24,696 bases of DNA from assembly GCA_964569865.1 (NCBI GenBank), contig CAZMVQ010000035.1, positions 1 to 24,696 of the forward strand. The letters are read 5' to 3'. Origin of the DNA: DROE01 sp964569865. Its GTDB lineage: Bacteria > Pseudomonadota > Alphaproteobacteria > Rhizobiales > Devosiaceae. The position numbers were made by a program, and so were the translations under genes. Position 1 is the first letter of the stretch, and each line of letters begins with the position of its first letter. The notes under the pieces are model-generated. The model saw nothing but the letters and a program-made list of their open reading frames with translations. It was not told the origin of the DNA and did no database searches. Positions 7,264-14,502 of the stretch are shown piece by piece.

Positions 7264-7716
7264 ATGTATAAAGTCAGACTGTGGTCCGTAAGACGTTCTA
7301 AAATTTTGGAAACAGTTTATCTGGTCACCAGACCGGTCATCGTGTTTAGCTTAAGTGCCTTAAACAAGATTTTCGGGCGGTTTCTTGATCGGCCAGTTAT
7401 TGTTGTTGAGCGGGCCATCAAGGGATTTTTGTTTGATTGTCAGATGTGCGGGGACTGCGTCTTAAGCAAAACCGGCATGAGCTGCCCGATGAACTGCCCC
7501 AAAAATATCCGCAACGGTCCCTGTGGGGGGGTACGTGAAGATGGTATGTGTGAGGTCAAGCCCGACATGTTGTGCGTGTGGGTTGCGGCGTGGGATGGCG
7601 CATCGCGAATGAAAGGCGGTGGTGGAATAGAGAATTTGCAACCGGCGCTCGATCATCGCTCCAATGGCACATCGTCCTGGTTGAAGCTGGCACGCGAGCA
7701 CTCTGGCGATGTATAA
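7264..7716 (+). CDS. metV: MetV-type methylenetetrahydrofolate reductase C-terminal-domain protein
   Basis: 150 aa, cysteine-rich. Cysteines at 59, 62, 65, 74, 78, 87, 96 and 104 fall in FDCQMCGDCVLSKTGMSCP, NCPKNIRNGPCGG and DGMCEVKPDMLCVW, the signature of the MTHFR C-terminal (MetV) family. The pattern suggests a zinc or iron-sulfur site. In acetogens MetV partners MetF in methylene-THF reductase. Here metF follows with an 8-base overlap, so the two are probably translationally coupled and act as one complex, likely in the oxidative direction (methyl-THF to methylene-THF). It starts 13 bases after the corrinoid gene; the ribosome binding site is weak (GGCGG). Confidence 0.87.
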   Translation: MYKVRLWSVRRSKILETVYLVTRPVIVFSLSALNKIFGRFLDRPVIVVERAIKGFLFDCQMCGDCVLSKTGMSCPMNCPKNIRNGPCGGVREDGMCEVKPDMLCVWVAAWDGASRMKGGGGIENLQPALDHRSNGTSSWLKLAREHSGDV

Positions 7717-8731
7717 GGGCGCAGCCGAAATGGGTCGGGATGAAAGTGACCCCACTGCCCCATTGCCAAAACTAAAAGGGCATGTTTCGCACACCAGATT
7801 TGAGCGTGTGCTGCGAGCGGGCCAATTCGCCGTAACAACAGAAATCGCGCCACCGGATAGTGCTGACCCGGCTGAAGTGGTTCGGCGGGCGGATTTGTTC
7901 AGCGGTGTTGTTGACGCGATAAATGCAACAGATGGGTCCGGCGCCAATTGCCATATGTCCAGCCTTGGGGTTTGCGCCATTTTGACCAAAAACGGCTACT
8001 CGCCAATCATCCAGATGTCGTGTCGCGACCGCAACCGCATCGCCATTCAGGGGGATGTGCTTGGCGCTGCTGCCATCGGGGTGGGCAGTGTGCTTTGTTT
8101 AAGTGGCGATGATGTGAGTGTTGGCGATCATCCAGAGGCAAAACCCGTGTTTGATCTGGACAGTATTTCATTAATCAAAACCATTAAAACGATGCGCGAC
8201 AAAGCGCAGTTTTTAAGCGGGCGCAAGCTGGACAAGCCGCCGAGCCAGTTCATCGGATCAACCATCAATCCGTTTGCGCCTCCTCTAAAAAATCGCGTCG
8301 ATCAACTTGCTAAAAAGATTGATGCTGGCGCCGAGTTTATTCAGACTCAATACTGTTTTGATATAAAAATGCTGCAATCTTTCATGAGCCGTGCTGTGGA
8401 CGAGGGTTTGACGGAACGGGCGTTTATGCTGATCGGAACCGGTCCTTTGGCCTCGGCGCGAACAGCGCGCTGGCTTCGGAAAAATATCCCGGGCATTCAC
8501 ATTCCTGATGCGATTGTTGATCGCCTTGAGAGGGCTGAAAACCCACGCCTCGAAGGTCGAAAAATCTGCGTGGAATTAATGGCTCGTATCAAGGAAATTG
8601 AAGGGGTTAAAGGGGTGCATGTGATGGCTTATAAGCAGGAAAGCCATGTCAAAAGCATCATTTTGGAATCTAAGGTGCTGGGCGAGCGCCAACCATGGGC
8701 GCGCTCAAATCCAAAAATCTTCCGCAACTGA
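7709..8731 (+). CDS. metF: Methylenetetrahydrofolate reductase
   Basis: 340 aa flavoprotein of the MTHFR family. TTEIAPPDSADP near residue 43 holds the presumed catalytic Glu45, corresponding to the Glu of FEFFPP in E. coli MetF. QMSCRDRNRIAIQGD and LCLSGDD follow, as does a long family-typical tail. ATG 7709 overlaps metV; ATG 7730, with AAGGG upstream, is an alternative start. Between a corrinoid protein and an MttB homologue, it most likely oxidises methyl-THF made during amine demethylation, feeding methylene-THF to glycine/serine metabolism or formate, rather than serving methionine synthesis. The direction of the reaction is inferred from context. Confidence 0.92.
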   Translation: MYKGAAEMGRDESDPTAPLPKLKGHVSHTRFERVLRAGQFAVTTEIAPPDSADPAEVVRRADLFSGVVDAINATDGSGANCHMSSLGVCAILTKNGYSPIIQMSCRDRNRIAIQGDVLGAAAIGVGSVLCLSGDDVSVGDHPEAKPVFDLDSISLIKTIKTMRDKAQFLSGRKLDKPPSQFIGSTINPFAPPLKNRVDQLAKKIDAGAEFIQTQYCFDIKMLQSFMSRAVDEGLTERAFMLIGTGPLASARTARWLRKNIPGIHIPDAIVDRLERAENPRLEGRKICVELMARIKEIEGVKGVHVMAYKQESHVKSIILESKVLGERQPWARSNPKIFRN

Positions 8732-8788
8732 AAATTTCAGCAACTGATTGACCCTAGAGCGCAAAATACTGAACACGAAGGAAATATG

Positions 8789-10333
8789 ATGGCAAGACTT
8801 TCACAAGGCAGGCGAGCTGGCGGACGGGCCGGTAACGCCAGACGCAGCGGCCCGGCAATCAAACAGATGGATTGGGGAATTCCTGTTAACAGCGATATGC
8901 CAACCGCGCCACTTCCCCCCGAAGGGGTTGAGGCCATGCATGATGGAGCAATGCGAATTTTAGAGGAAATCGGCATTGAATTCCTAAATGAGGAAGCAGC
9001 GCTTATTCTCAAGAAGGCCGGGTGTACGCTTAACGATACAAACGTGCGCATGGACCGCGAATTTGTTATGGAAAAGGTCGCGCTCGCCCCGTCCCAGTTC
9101 AAGATCACGCCACGAAACCCCGACCGCGAAATCATCATCGGTGGCGGACACATGGTGTTTGGCAACGTTTCCAGCCCACCAAATTGTTCAGACCTTGATC
9201 GGGGCCGACGGCCCGGAGATCGAGCAGCGTTTCAGGATTTTCTAAAGTTTACGCAACATTTCAACTGTATCCATTTTGCCGCAGGTTATCCGGTCGAGCC
9301 ACTGGATATCCACGCATCGGTTCGCCACCTTGATTGCCTTTATGACAAACTCACTTTGACCGACAAGGTCACCCACGGATATTGTCTGGGGTCGGAACGA
9401 ATTGAAGATGCAATGGAAATGGTGCGCATCGCCGCCGGACTTAGTGATGAGGAGTTTGCAGCCAGTCCGCGTATGTACACCAACATCAATTCATCATCAC
9501 CACTTAAACATGACTGGCCAATGCTGGACGGTTTGATGCGCATGACGCGGCGCGGGCAACCAACTATCGTCACCCCGTTTACTCTGGCCGGTGCCATGGC
9601 GCCAATCACTATGGCTGGCGCTGTCATGCAGTCGGTGGCTGAAGCACTTGCCGCCATTGTCTTGGTTCAGTGCATCAGGCCCGGAACACCAACGGTAATC
9701 GGCTCTTTTACCTCCAACGTGGATATGAAAACCGGAGCTCCCGCTTTTGGTACTCCCGATTATGTGCGCGCCACACAAATGGCCGGGCAAATGGCCCGAT
9801 TTTATAATCTTCCCCTGCGTACGGCCAATGCCAACGCTGCAAATTGTCCGGATAGTCAATCAGCCTGGGAGAGCATGAATTCGCTATGGGCGGCGGTGAC
9901 ATCAGGAACAAACGTGGTTTATCACGCGGCTGGCTGGCTTGAGGGCGGCCTTTGCGCTTCATACGAAAAATTTATCATGGACTGCGAGACCTTGCAGCAA
10001 ATGATCGCCTATATGAAACCGGTGCCATGCACCCCTGAAGATCTGGCATTTGATGCCATAAAAGAGGTAGGCCCGGATGGGCACTTTTTCGGCGTTCAAC
10101 ATACTCAGGACCGTTACGAAACGGCATTTTATAACCCCTTCATTTCTGACTGGAGCAATTTTGAAAATTGGGAGGATGGCGGCAGTGTTCAAACCCCGGA
10201 ACGGGCCAACAAAATCTGGAAGAAAATTCTAGAGGAGTACGAGGCACCGGCAATAGATGAGGCCATTAAAGAAGAACTGGCCGATTTTGTAGCCAGACGA
10301 AAATCAGAGGGCGGAGCGCCAACTGACTTTTGA
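8789..10333 (+). CDS. Trimethylamine methyltransferase (MttB) superfamily protein, non-pyrrolysine
   Basis: 514 aa from ATG 8789; ATG 8786 is equally in frame, but AAGGA lies only 3 bases before it and 6 before the second. The start GRRAGGRAGNARR and AAGYPVEPLDIHASVRHLD, NINSSSPLKHD and FTLAGAMAPITMAGAVMQS mark the MttB superfamily. The gene is full length with no internal amber codon, so it lacks pyrrolysine, like MtgB (glycine betaine), MtcB, MtyB and MtpB, which demethylate quaternary amines. It transfers a methyl group to the corrinoid protein encoded upstream. The substrate cannot be told by eye: glycine betaine is the default, and gamma-butyrobetaine or another betaine is possible given the next operon. 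Probably the last gene of its operon. Confidence 0.9.
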   Translation: MARLSQGRRAGGRAGNARRSGPAIKQMDWGIPVNSDMPTAPLPPEGVEAMHDGAMRILEEIGIEFLNEEAALILKKAGCTLNDTNVRMDREFVMEKVALAPSQFKITPRNPDREIIIGGGHMVFGNVSSPPNCSDLDRGRRPGDRAAFQDFLKFTQHFNCIHFAAGYPVEPLDIHASVRHLDCLYDKLTLTDKVTHGYCLGSERIEDAMEMVRIAAGLSDEEFAASPRMYTNINSSSPLKHDWPMLDGLMRMTRRGQPTIVTPFTLAGAMAPITMAGAVMQSVAEALAAIVLVQCIRPGTPTVIGSFTSNVDMKTGAPAFGTPDYVRATQMAGQMARFYNLPLRTANANAANCPDSQSAWESMNSLWAAVTSGTNVVYHAAGWLEGGLCASYEKFIMDCETLQQMIAYMKPVPCTPEDLAFDAIKEVGPDGHFFGVQHTQDRYETAFYNPFISDWSNFENWEDGGSVQTPERANKIWKKILEEYEAPAIDEAIKEELADFVARRKSEGGAPTDF

Positions 10334-10357
10334 TACAATATTGAAATACGGAACGCT

Positions 10358-11242
10358 CTAGGGCCTGCTCTGGTCAAGAAACCATTTGCGAAACATCTCA
10401 ATTCTGCGGATGCCGACTTTCACTTTCGGGGTAAGCAAATAATAGGCACTTTCAGTAGTGCATTCGTGAGAATGGGCCTTGATCAAGGTGCCCTCCAGCA
10501 GTTCTTTTTGAATTAAAATGCTGGGAATTATCGCCACGCCATGTCCGCCTTTTACGGCATCTATCAGCATTTCGAACTGAGAAAACATCGGCCCTGTCGG
10601 GCGTAAATGTAATTGCTCATCTAGGCTGCTAGACCAAATTTCCCACGATTTGGGGCGTGTGGAATGTAACAGGACCCGATTTTCCAGCAATTGGGAGGCT
10701 TGTTCGAGAGGTTTTTGCATCAATTTGGGACTGCACACAACTATCATGGTTTCTCCCATCAAAAAATCCACACGAAACCCCGGCCAGGGCGGACTTCCCT
10801 GAACGATGGCCAGATCAACAAGGCTGGGATCGATGGCACCATTGCTTAGATAAGTAATGGTATTAAGGGTCAGTTTATCGTTCGCTTCGGCGAACTTTAG
10901 GAACCGTGGCATCAACCATCGACTGCCCAAGGTCGGATAAACCCCCACATTTATCGTGCCGCCCTGATTGTTGTGGGATCGGATTGTAAAAAGTGTGCCC
11001 TCCAGCTTTTCAAGCTGCGGTATGAGTTCAGCAGACAATGTCTTGCCAGCCAGCGTAAGTTTGACCCTTTGGCGGTTTCGGGTAAACAAAGTCTGTTGAG
11101 TAAAAGATTCCAGCGCCTGAATTTGGCGAGAGAGAGCACTCTGCGTTATGTTGATTTCACGGGCAGCCTTGGCAAAATTTTCCGTTCGGGCGGCAGCCTC
11201 AAAGCAAAGTAACGCGGTGATTGTGGGGATCTGACGGCGCAT
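10358..11242 (-). CDS. LysR family transcriptional regulator (GcvA-like)
   Basis: 294 aa from ATG 11242, preferred over an in-frame upstream start at 11275 because LysR proteins begin just before the helix-turn-helix. The HTH is at residues 5-60 (LLCFEAAARTENFAKAAREI, then ITQSALSRQIQALE). A periplasmic-binding-like ligand domain follows, with GTINVGVYPTLGSRWLMPR and VKGGHGVAIIPSILIQ. The GcvA subgroup often controls amino acid or glycine catabolism. It is divergent from the hydroxylase-aldolase operon, with 136 bases between, so control of that operon is likely. Its 3' end converges on the MttB-homologue gene with a 24-base gap and no obvious terminator. Confidence 0.92.
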   Translation of the reverse strand: MRRQIPTITALLCFEAAARTENFAKAAREINITQSALSRQIQALESFTQQTLFTRNRQRVKLTLAGKTLSAELIPQLEKLEGTLFTIRSHNNQGGTINVGVYPTLGSRWLMPRFLKFAEANDKLTLNTITYLSNGAIDPSLVDLAIVQGSPPWPGFRVDFLMGETMIVVCSPKLMQKPLEQASQLLENRVLLHSTRPKSWEIWSSSLDEQLHLRPTGPMFSQFEMLIDAVKGGHGVAIIPSILIQKELLEGTLIKAHSHECTTESAYYLLTPKVKVGIRRIEMFRKWFLDQSRP

Positions 11243-11257
11243 ATGTATTTTTAGCTC

Positions 11258-11294
11258 GCATAAAGTTAAAATCAAGAGTTAATCTAATTTATGC
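11258..11294. promoter_or_regulatory. Inverted repeat between LysR gene and hydroxylase operon, candidate LysR site
   Basis: GCATAAA (11258-11264) and TTTATGC (11288-11294) are perfect 7-bp inverted arms around a 23-base AT-rich centre that contains the direct pair AGTTAAAATC/AGTTAATCTA. It starts 16 bases upstream of the LysR gene and about 85 bases upstream of the divergent operon, where an autoregulating LysR protein would bind. Sequence and position only. Confidence 0.45.
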
Positions 11295-11378
11295 ATCAAG
11301 TCATTCCCCATTGGCGTTTTATTTTTGGGAGCAGTTTGGTAATTTGCCCAAATCGCAGCACTGACAAGGATAAAAATT

Positions 11379-12068
11379 ATGCCTTTAACCAAGCAATTTA
11401 ACGATAATTCTACCGATGTTGATGTTCAGGCAATTCGCGGCTGGATGGGTACCAAAGCCGAAACTCGCTCAGTTGCAGGATTTGTTGCAGGTCCGGGCAT
11501 ACAGAGGCTGGAATTGAAATTTGATATTGATCGCCTCAATGAAGCATTAGAGCAGTGCCTGAAAATTGATGCATATATGGGTAATATGCAGGACCAAGGG
11601 TTTGCGGCCCTGCCCCTGACCCAGCGACCGGGACAGACAGAGTGGACCACCAATGACCTTTCGGGCCGCTACTGGATACGCACGGGTGAAGATTACATCG
11701 AAGAGCCCCGCGAAGATCTTGTTCCCGAGATTGATTTTTCAGAATTCAATCCAAAATTCAAGGGTACGTATTTCGAGCATGTTCATCAGGAGTTGGCCAA
11801 AAGATTTCCAATCGGGCGTACCCGTATTCTATCCAAGGGCCTTTATAACTGCAATTCCTGGCACCGTGATCCCGAGCCGCGTCTGCACATACCGCTGATC
11901 ACCAACCCCGGCTCGCTTTTTGTGGTCAATCACCACGTAACGCACCTGCCGGCGGACGGTTCGGTTTACTTTACCGACACCCGAGGTTACCACACAGCCT
12001 TAAACGGTGGGGAAACGCAACGAATTCACATTGTTGCAGCCTTGGCCTATGAACAGGTAAAAGAATGA
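11379..12068 (+). CDS. 2-oxoglutarate/Fe(II)-dependent hydroxylase, aspartyl/asparaginyl beta-hydroxylase-like
   Basis: 229 aa. A double-stranded beta-helix carries the iron triad His162-x-Asp164 (NSWHRDPEPRLHIPL) and His205 (GYHTALNGG). Arg215 in TQRIHIV is placed to hold 2-oxoglutarate, and Arg168/His170 match the RxHxPL element of the Asp/Asn beta-hydroxylase family. It probably hydroxylates a free amino acid-like compound at the beta carbon. It is the first gene of a four-gene run, has AAGGA about 9 bases upstream, and overlaps the aldolase gene by 4 bases (ATGA). Direct coupling to a threonine-aldolase homologue suggests a 3-hydroxy-amino acid product. The substrate is unknown; a trimethyllysine-like amino acid is one hypothesis. 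Confidence 0.82.
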   Translation: MPLTKQFNDNSTDVDVQAIRGWMGTKAETRSVAGFVAGPGIQRLELKFDIDRLNEALEQCLKIDAYMGNMQDQGFAALPLTQRPGQTEWTTNDLSGRYWIRTGEDYIEEPREDLVPEIDFSEFNPKFKGTYFEHVHQELAKRFPIGRTRILSKGLYNCNSWHRDPEPRLHIPLITNPGSLFVVNHHVTHLPADGSVYFTDTRGYHTALNGGETQRIHIVAALAYEQVKE

Positions 12069-13147
12069 ACAAATACGCCCAAATGAAACACACAGGCACG
12101 GCTAGCTGTGTCTGTGATTTGCGCAGTGATACTGTGACCTGCCCTGATGATGCCATGCGAGATGCCATAGCTGAAGCACGCGTGGGCGATGATGTGTACG
12201 AAGAAGACCCCAGCATTTTGCAACTTGAGGGCGAAATGGCAGCGCGATTGGGTAAAGAGGCGGGTTTGTTTTTTCCCAGCGGGACCCAGAGCAACTTGGC
12301 GGCGATGATGGCGCATTGCGCTCGCGGAGACGAGATCATCGTTGGCAAAGATTACCATGTTTACAGCGACGAAGCCGCTGGCGCGTCGGTTCTTGCAAGT
12401 ATTTCACTTTGTCCTGTGCCAACCCAGCCCGGTGGTGAAATCCACCCTGATATAGTGGCCGCTGCGATCAAGGACGACGATGTGCATTATGCGCGCACCA
12501 AATTGCTTTGTCTGGAAAATACCGTTGGCGGCAAGGCAATTGGCGTTGATAAAATGCGTGCCGCTTCAGCAATCGCCAAGGAACGCGGCCTGCTCGTTCA
12601 TCTGGATGGCGCGCGCATCTTTAATGCAATTTCAGCTTTGAATTGCAAGGATAAGGAACTTGATGCAAAGGAGCTTGTTACAAAGAAACTCGGGGCAGTG
12701 GCGGACACGATTTCAGTTTGCCTGTCCAAAGGGTTGGGCGCTCCTGCCGGTTCAGTTCTGGTGGGTGATGAAGCAACCATTAAGAGAGCGTTGCGTCACC
12801 GCAAGATATTGGGCGGCGGCATGCGCCAGGCCGGATTTTTGGCAGCGGCGGGTTTATTTGCACTTGAACATAATATTGCTGGCTTGAAAGATGATCACCG
12901 GCGGGCAGTCAGTCTTGGCAATTGTTTGACAGATTTGGCAGTGGGTGATGTTGAAATACATACCAACATGGTATTTTTTACCCCCGCGCCTGAGCATCAT
13001 GCCCCACTTTGCGCTCATATGAGTGGTCTGGGAATTCGGATAGGCGGGCAATCTCCCTCGATTCGAATGGTATTGCATCGCGATGTGGATGATGGGGCGC
13101 TCGATCATGCCATTGAAGGATTTAAATCCTATTATCATTGGGCTTGA
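12065..13147 (+). CDS. Threonine aldolase family PLP enzyme (beta-hydroxy amino acid aldolase)
   Basis: 360 aa, fold-type I PLP enzyme of the low-specificity L-threonine aldolase family. LRSDTVTCPDDAMRDAI opens the domain, GDDVYEEDPS and FPSGTQSNL follow, LDGAR is at 180-184, and the cofactor lysine is Lys222 in CLSKGLGAPAGS. The reaction is cleavage of a 3-hydroxy amino acid to glycine and an aldehyde. It overlaps the hydroxylase gene by 4 bases, and an aldehyde dehydrogenase gene lies two genes downstream, so it should cleave the hydroxylase product. In eukaryotic carnitine synthesis the same step splits 3-hydroxytrimethyllysine. Whether threonine itself is the natural substrate cannot be excluded. 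Confidence 0.92.
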   Translation: MNKYAQMKHTGTASCVCDLRSDTVTCPDDAMRDAIAEARVGDDVYEEDPSILQLEGEMAARLGKEAGLFFPSGTQSNLAAMMAHCARGDEIIVGKDYHVYSDEAAGASVLASISLCPVPTQPGGEIHPDIVAAAIKDDDVHYARTKLLCLENTVGGKAIGVDKMRAASAIAKERGLLVHLDGARIFNAISALNCKDKELDAKELVTKKLGAVADTISVCLSKGLGAPAGSVLVGDEATIKRALRHRKILGGGMRQAGFLAAAGLFALEHNIAGLKDDHRRAVSLGNCLTDLAVGDVEIHTNMVFFTPAPEHHAPLCAHMSGLGIRIGGQSPSIRMVLHRDVDDGALDHAIEGFKSYYHWA

Positions 13148-13164
13148 CGGTCAGGCATGAAGTT

Positions 13165-14502
13165 ATGACAGACACGATCGATTTTATTCACGACACTGAA
13201 TTTTTTGACCTGCCTGAACACATAGTTCATCAGGCGGTGCGCTGTTTGGCTGATACATTGGGCGTTGCAGTTGGCGGTTCGCAAACTACGCTTTCCCAAA
13301 TCATTCGAGGGCACGCGGTACGCCAGTTTGGCGGAGATGGTGCCCGATTGTGGTGGGACGGTCGTATGGTCAGCCCTGCCGGTGCTGCTCTGGCCAACGG
13401 CATGAGTATTGATTCACTAGATGCCCATGACGGGCATAAACTCACAAAAGGACATGTGGGCTGCGGCGTCATCCCCGCTCTGTTCGCCCTGATGCAGGCT
13501 CAGGGATGCACAAGTGCCAAAGAATTGCTGAGCGGCATTGTCATAGGATATGAAATTGGCACCAGGGCTGGAATTTCTTTACATGCCAGTGCGAGCGACT
13601 ATCACTCATCCGGTGCATGGATCGCTCTGGCAACCGCCGCCCTTGGCGCGCGCCAACTCGGGTTAAGCAAAGAGATGACGCGCGAGGCATTGGGGATCGC
13701 CGAATATCATGGCCCGCGCAGTCAGATGATGCGCTGCGTTGATGCCCCCACGATGGTTAAAGATGGCTCCGGATGGGGCGCGATGGCCGGTATTTCAGCT
13801 GCATATCTTGCAAAAGACGGGTTCACCGGCGCACCGGCGATCACTATGGAAGATGATGCGCTACGTGATTTTTGGAGCGATCTTGGTCATACATGGCGCA
13901 TTGATGAGCAATATATGAAACTTTATCCCGTGTGCCGCTGGGCACAGCCAGCGGTCGAAGCGGTTCTTTCTCTGGTAGAAAAACATCAGATCAATGCCAG
14001 CCAAATTGAGTTGGTTGAAATAGAGACCTTTCACGAAGCAAAAAGACTAAATGTAATCCCAAACAACACCGAGCAGGCACAATATTCTTTGCCCTTTTCA
14101 GTAGCGGCGGCACTAGTGCGTGGCTCGATCGGTGTCCTGGAGGTGACCGCAAGCGGCCTCATGGACAATTCTATCCTTGATCTGGCCAAAACGGTGCACA
14201 TCACGGAAACTGATGAATTCAACAAGTCCTTTCCAGCGCGTCGTTTTGCACGGGCAACTCTTAGGCTTAGGGATGGAGTTGTGGTGAGTTCAGAGCCAAC
14301 AGAAGCAAAAGGCGATCCTGAAGACAAGTTTGACGATGATGTGGTTTGGTCCAAGTTCAAAGGACTGAGCGAGCCGGTACTTGGCAACGATGCAGCTGGC
14401 AATCTAGCCCGGGCAATTCGCAGCCTGCCCACAGATGATGACACCAGCAATTTGTTTGATCTGGTTTGCCAAAATATGGAGCAACAACATGCCAGCCGGT
14501 GA
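13165..14502 (+). CDS. MmgE/PrpD family protein
   Basis: 445 aa from ATG 13165; an earlier in-frame TTG at 13138 overlaps the aldolase gene but lacks a ribosome binding site. The N-terminal helical domain shows LADTLGVAVGG, then SIDSLDAHDGHKLTKGHVG and GVIPALFALMQAQG. The later PVCRWAQPAVEAVLSL and LPFSVAAALVRG are typical of the family, which includes 2-methylcitrate dehydratase, cis-aconitate decarboxylase and an iminodisuccinate epimerase. It may dehydrate, epimerise or decarboxylate an intermediate of this operon. No methylcitrate-cycle genes are nearby, so a propionate role is unlikely. Its place in a hydroxylase-aldolase-dehydrogenase pathway is unexplained. Confidence 0.85.
   Translation: MTDTIDFIHDTEFFDLPEHIVHQAVRCLADTLGVAVGGSQTTLSQIIRGHAVRQFGGDGARLWWDGRMVSPAGAALANGMSIDSLDAHDGHKLTKGHVGCGVIPALFALMQAQGCTSAKELLSGIVIGYEIGTRAGISLHASASDYHSSGAWIALATAALGARQLGLSKEMTREALGIAEYHGPRSQMMRCVDAPTMVKDGSGWGAMAGISAAYLAKDGFTGAPAITMEDDALRDFWSDLGHTWRIDEQYMKLYPVCRWAQPAVEAVLSLVEKHQINASQIELVEIETFHEAKRLNVIPNNTEQAQYSLPFSVAAALVRGSIGVLEVTASGLMDNSILDLAKTVHITETDEFNKSFPARRFARATLRLRDGVVVSSEPTEAKGDPEDKFDDDVVWSKFKGLSEPVLGNDAAGNLARAIRSLPTDDDTSNLFDLVCQNMEQQHASR

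Noticed and set aside
8729..8741. Short palindrome CTGAAAATTTCAG right after metF
   Set aside because: AT-rich, no loop or T-run; too weak for a terminator and likely chance.
8786..10333. Possible pyrrolysine-containing MttB
   Set aside because: The reading frame is full length with no internal TAG, so this is the non-pyrrolysine branch of the superfamily.
13138..14502. MmgE/PrpD gene as part of a methylcitrate (propionate) cycle
   Set aside because: No prpB, prpC or acnD-type gene is nearby; the gene is embedded between an aldolase and an aldehyde dehydrogenase.
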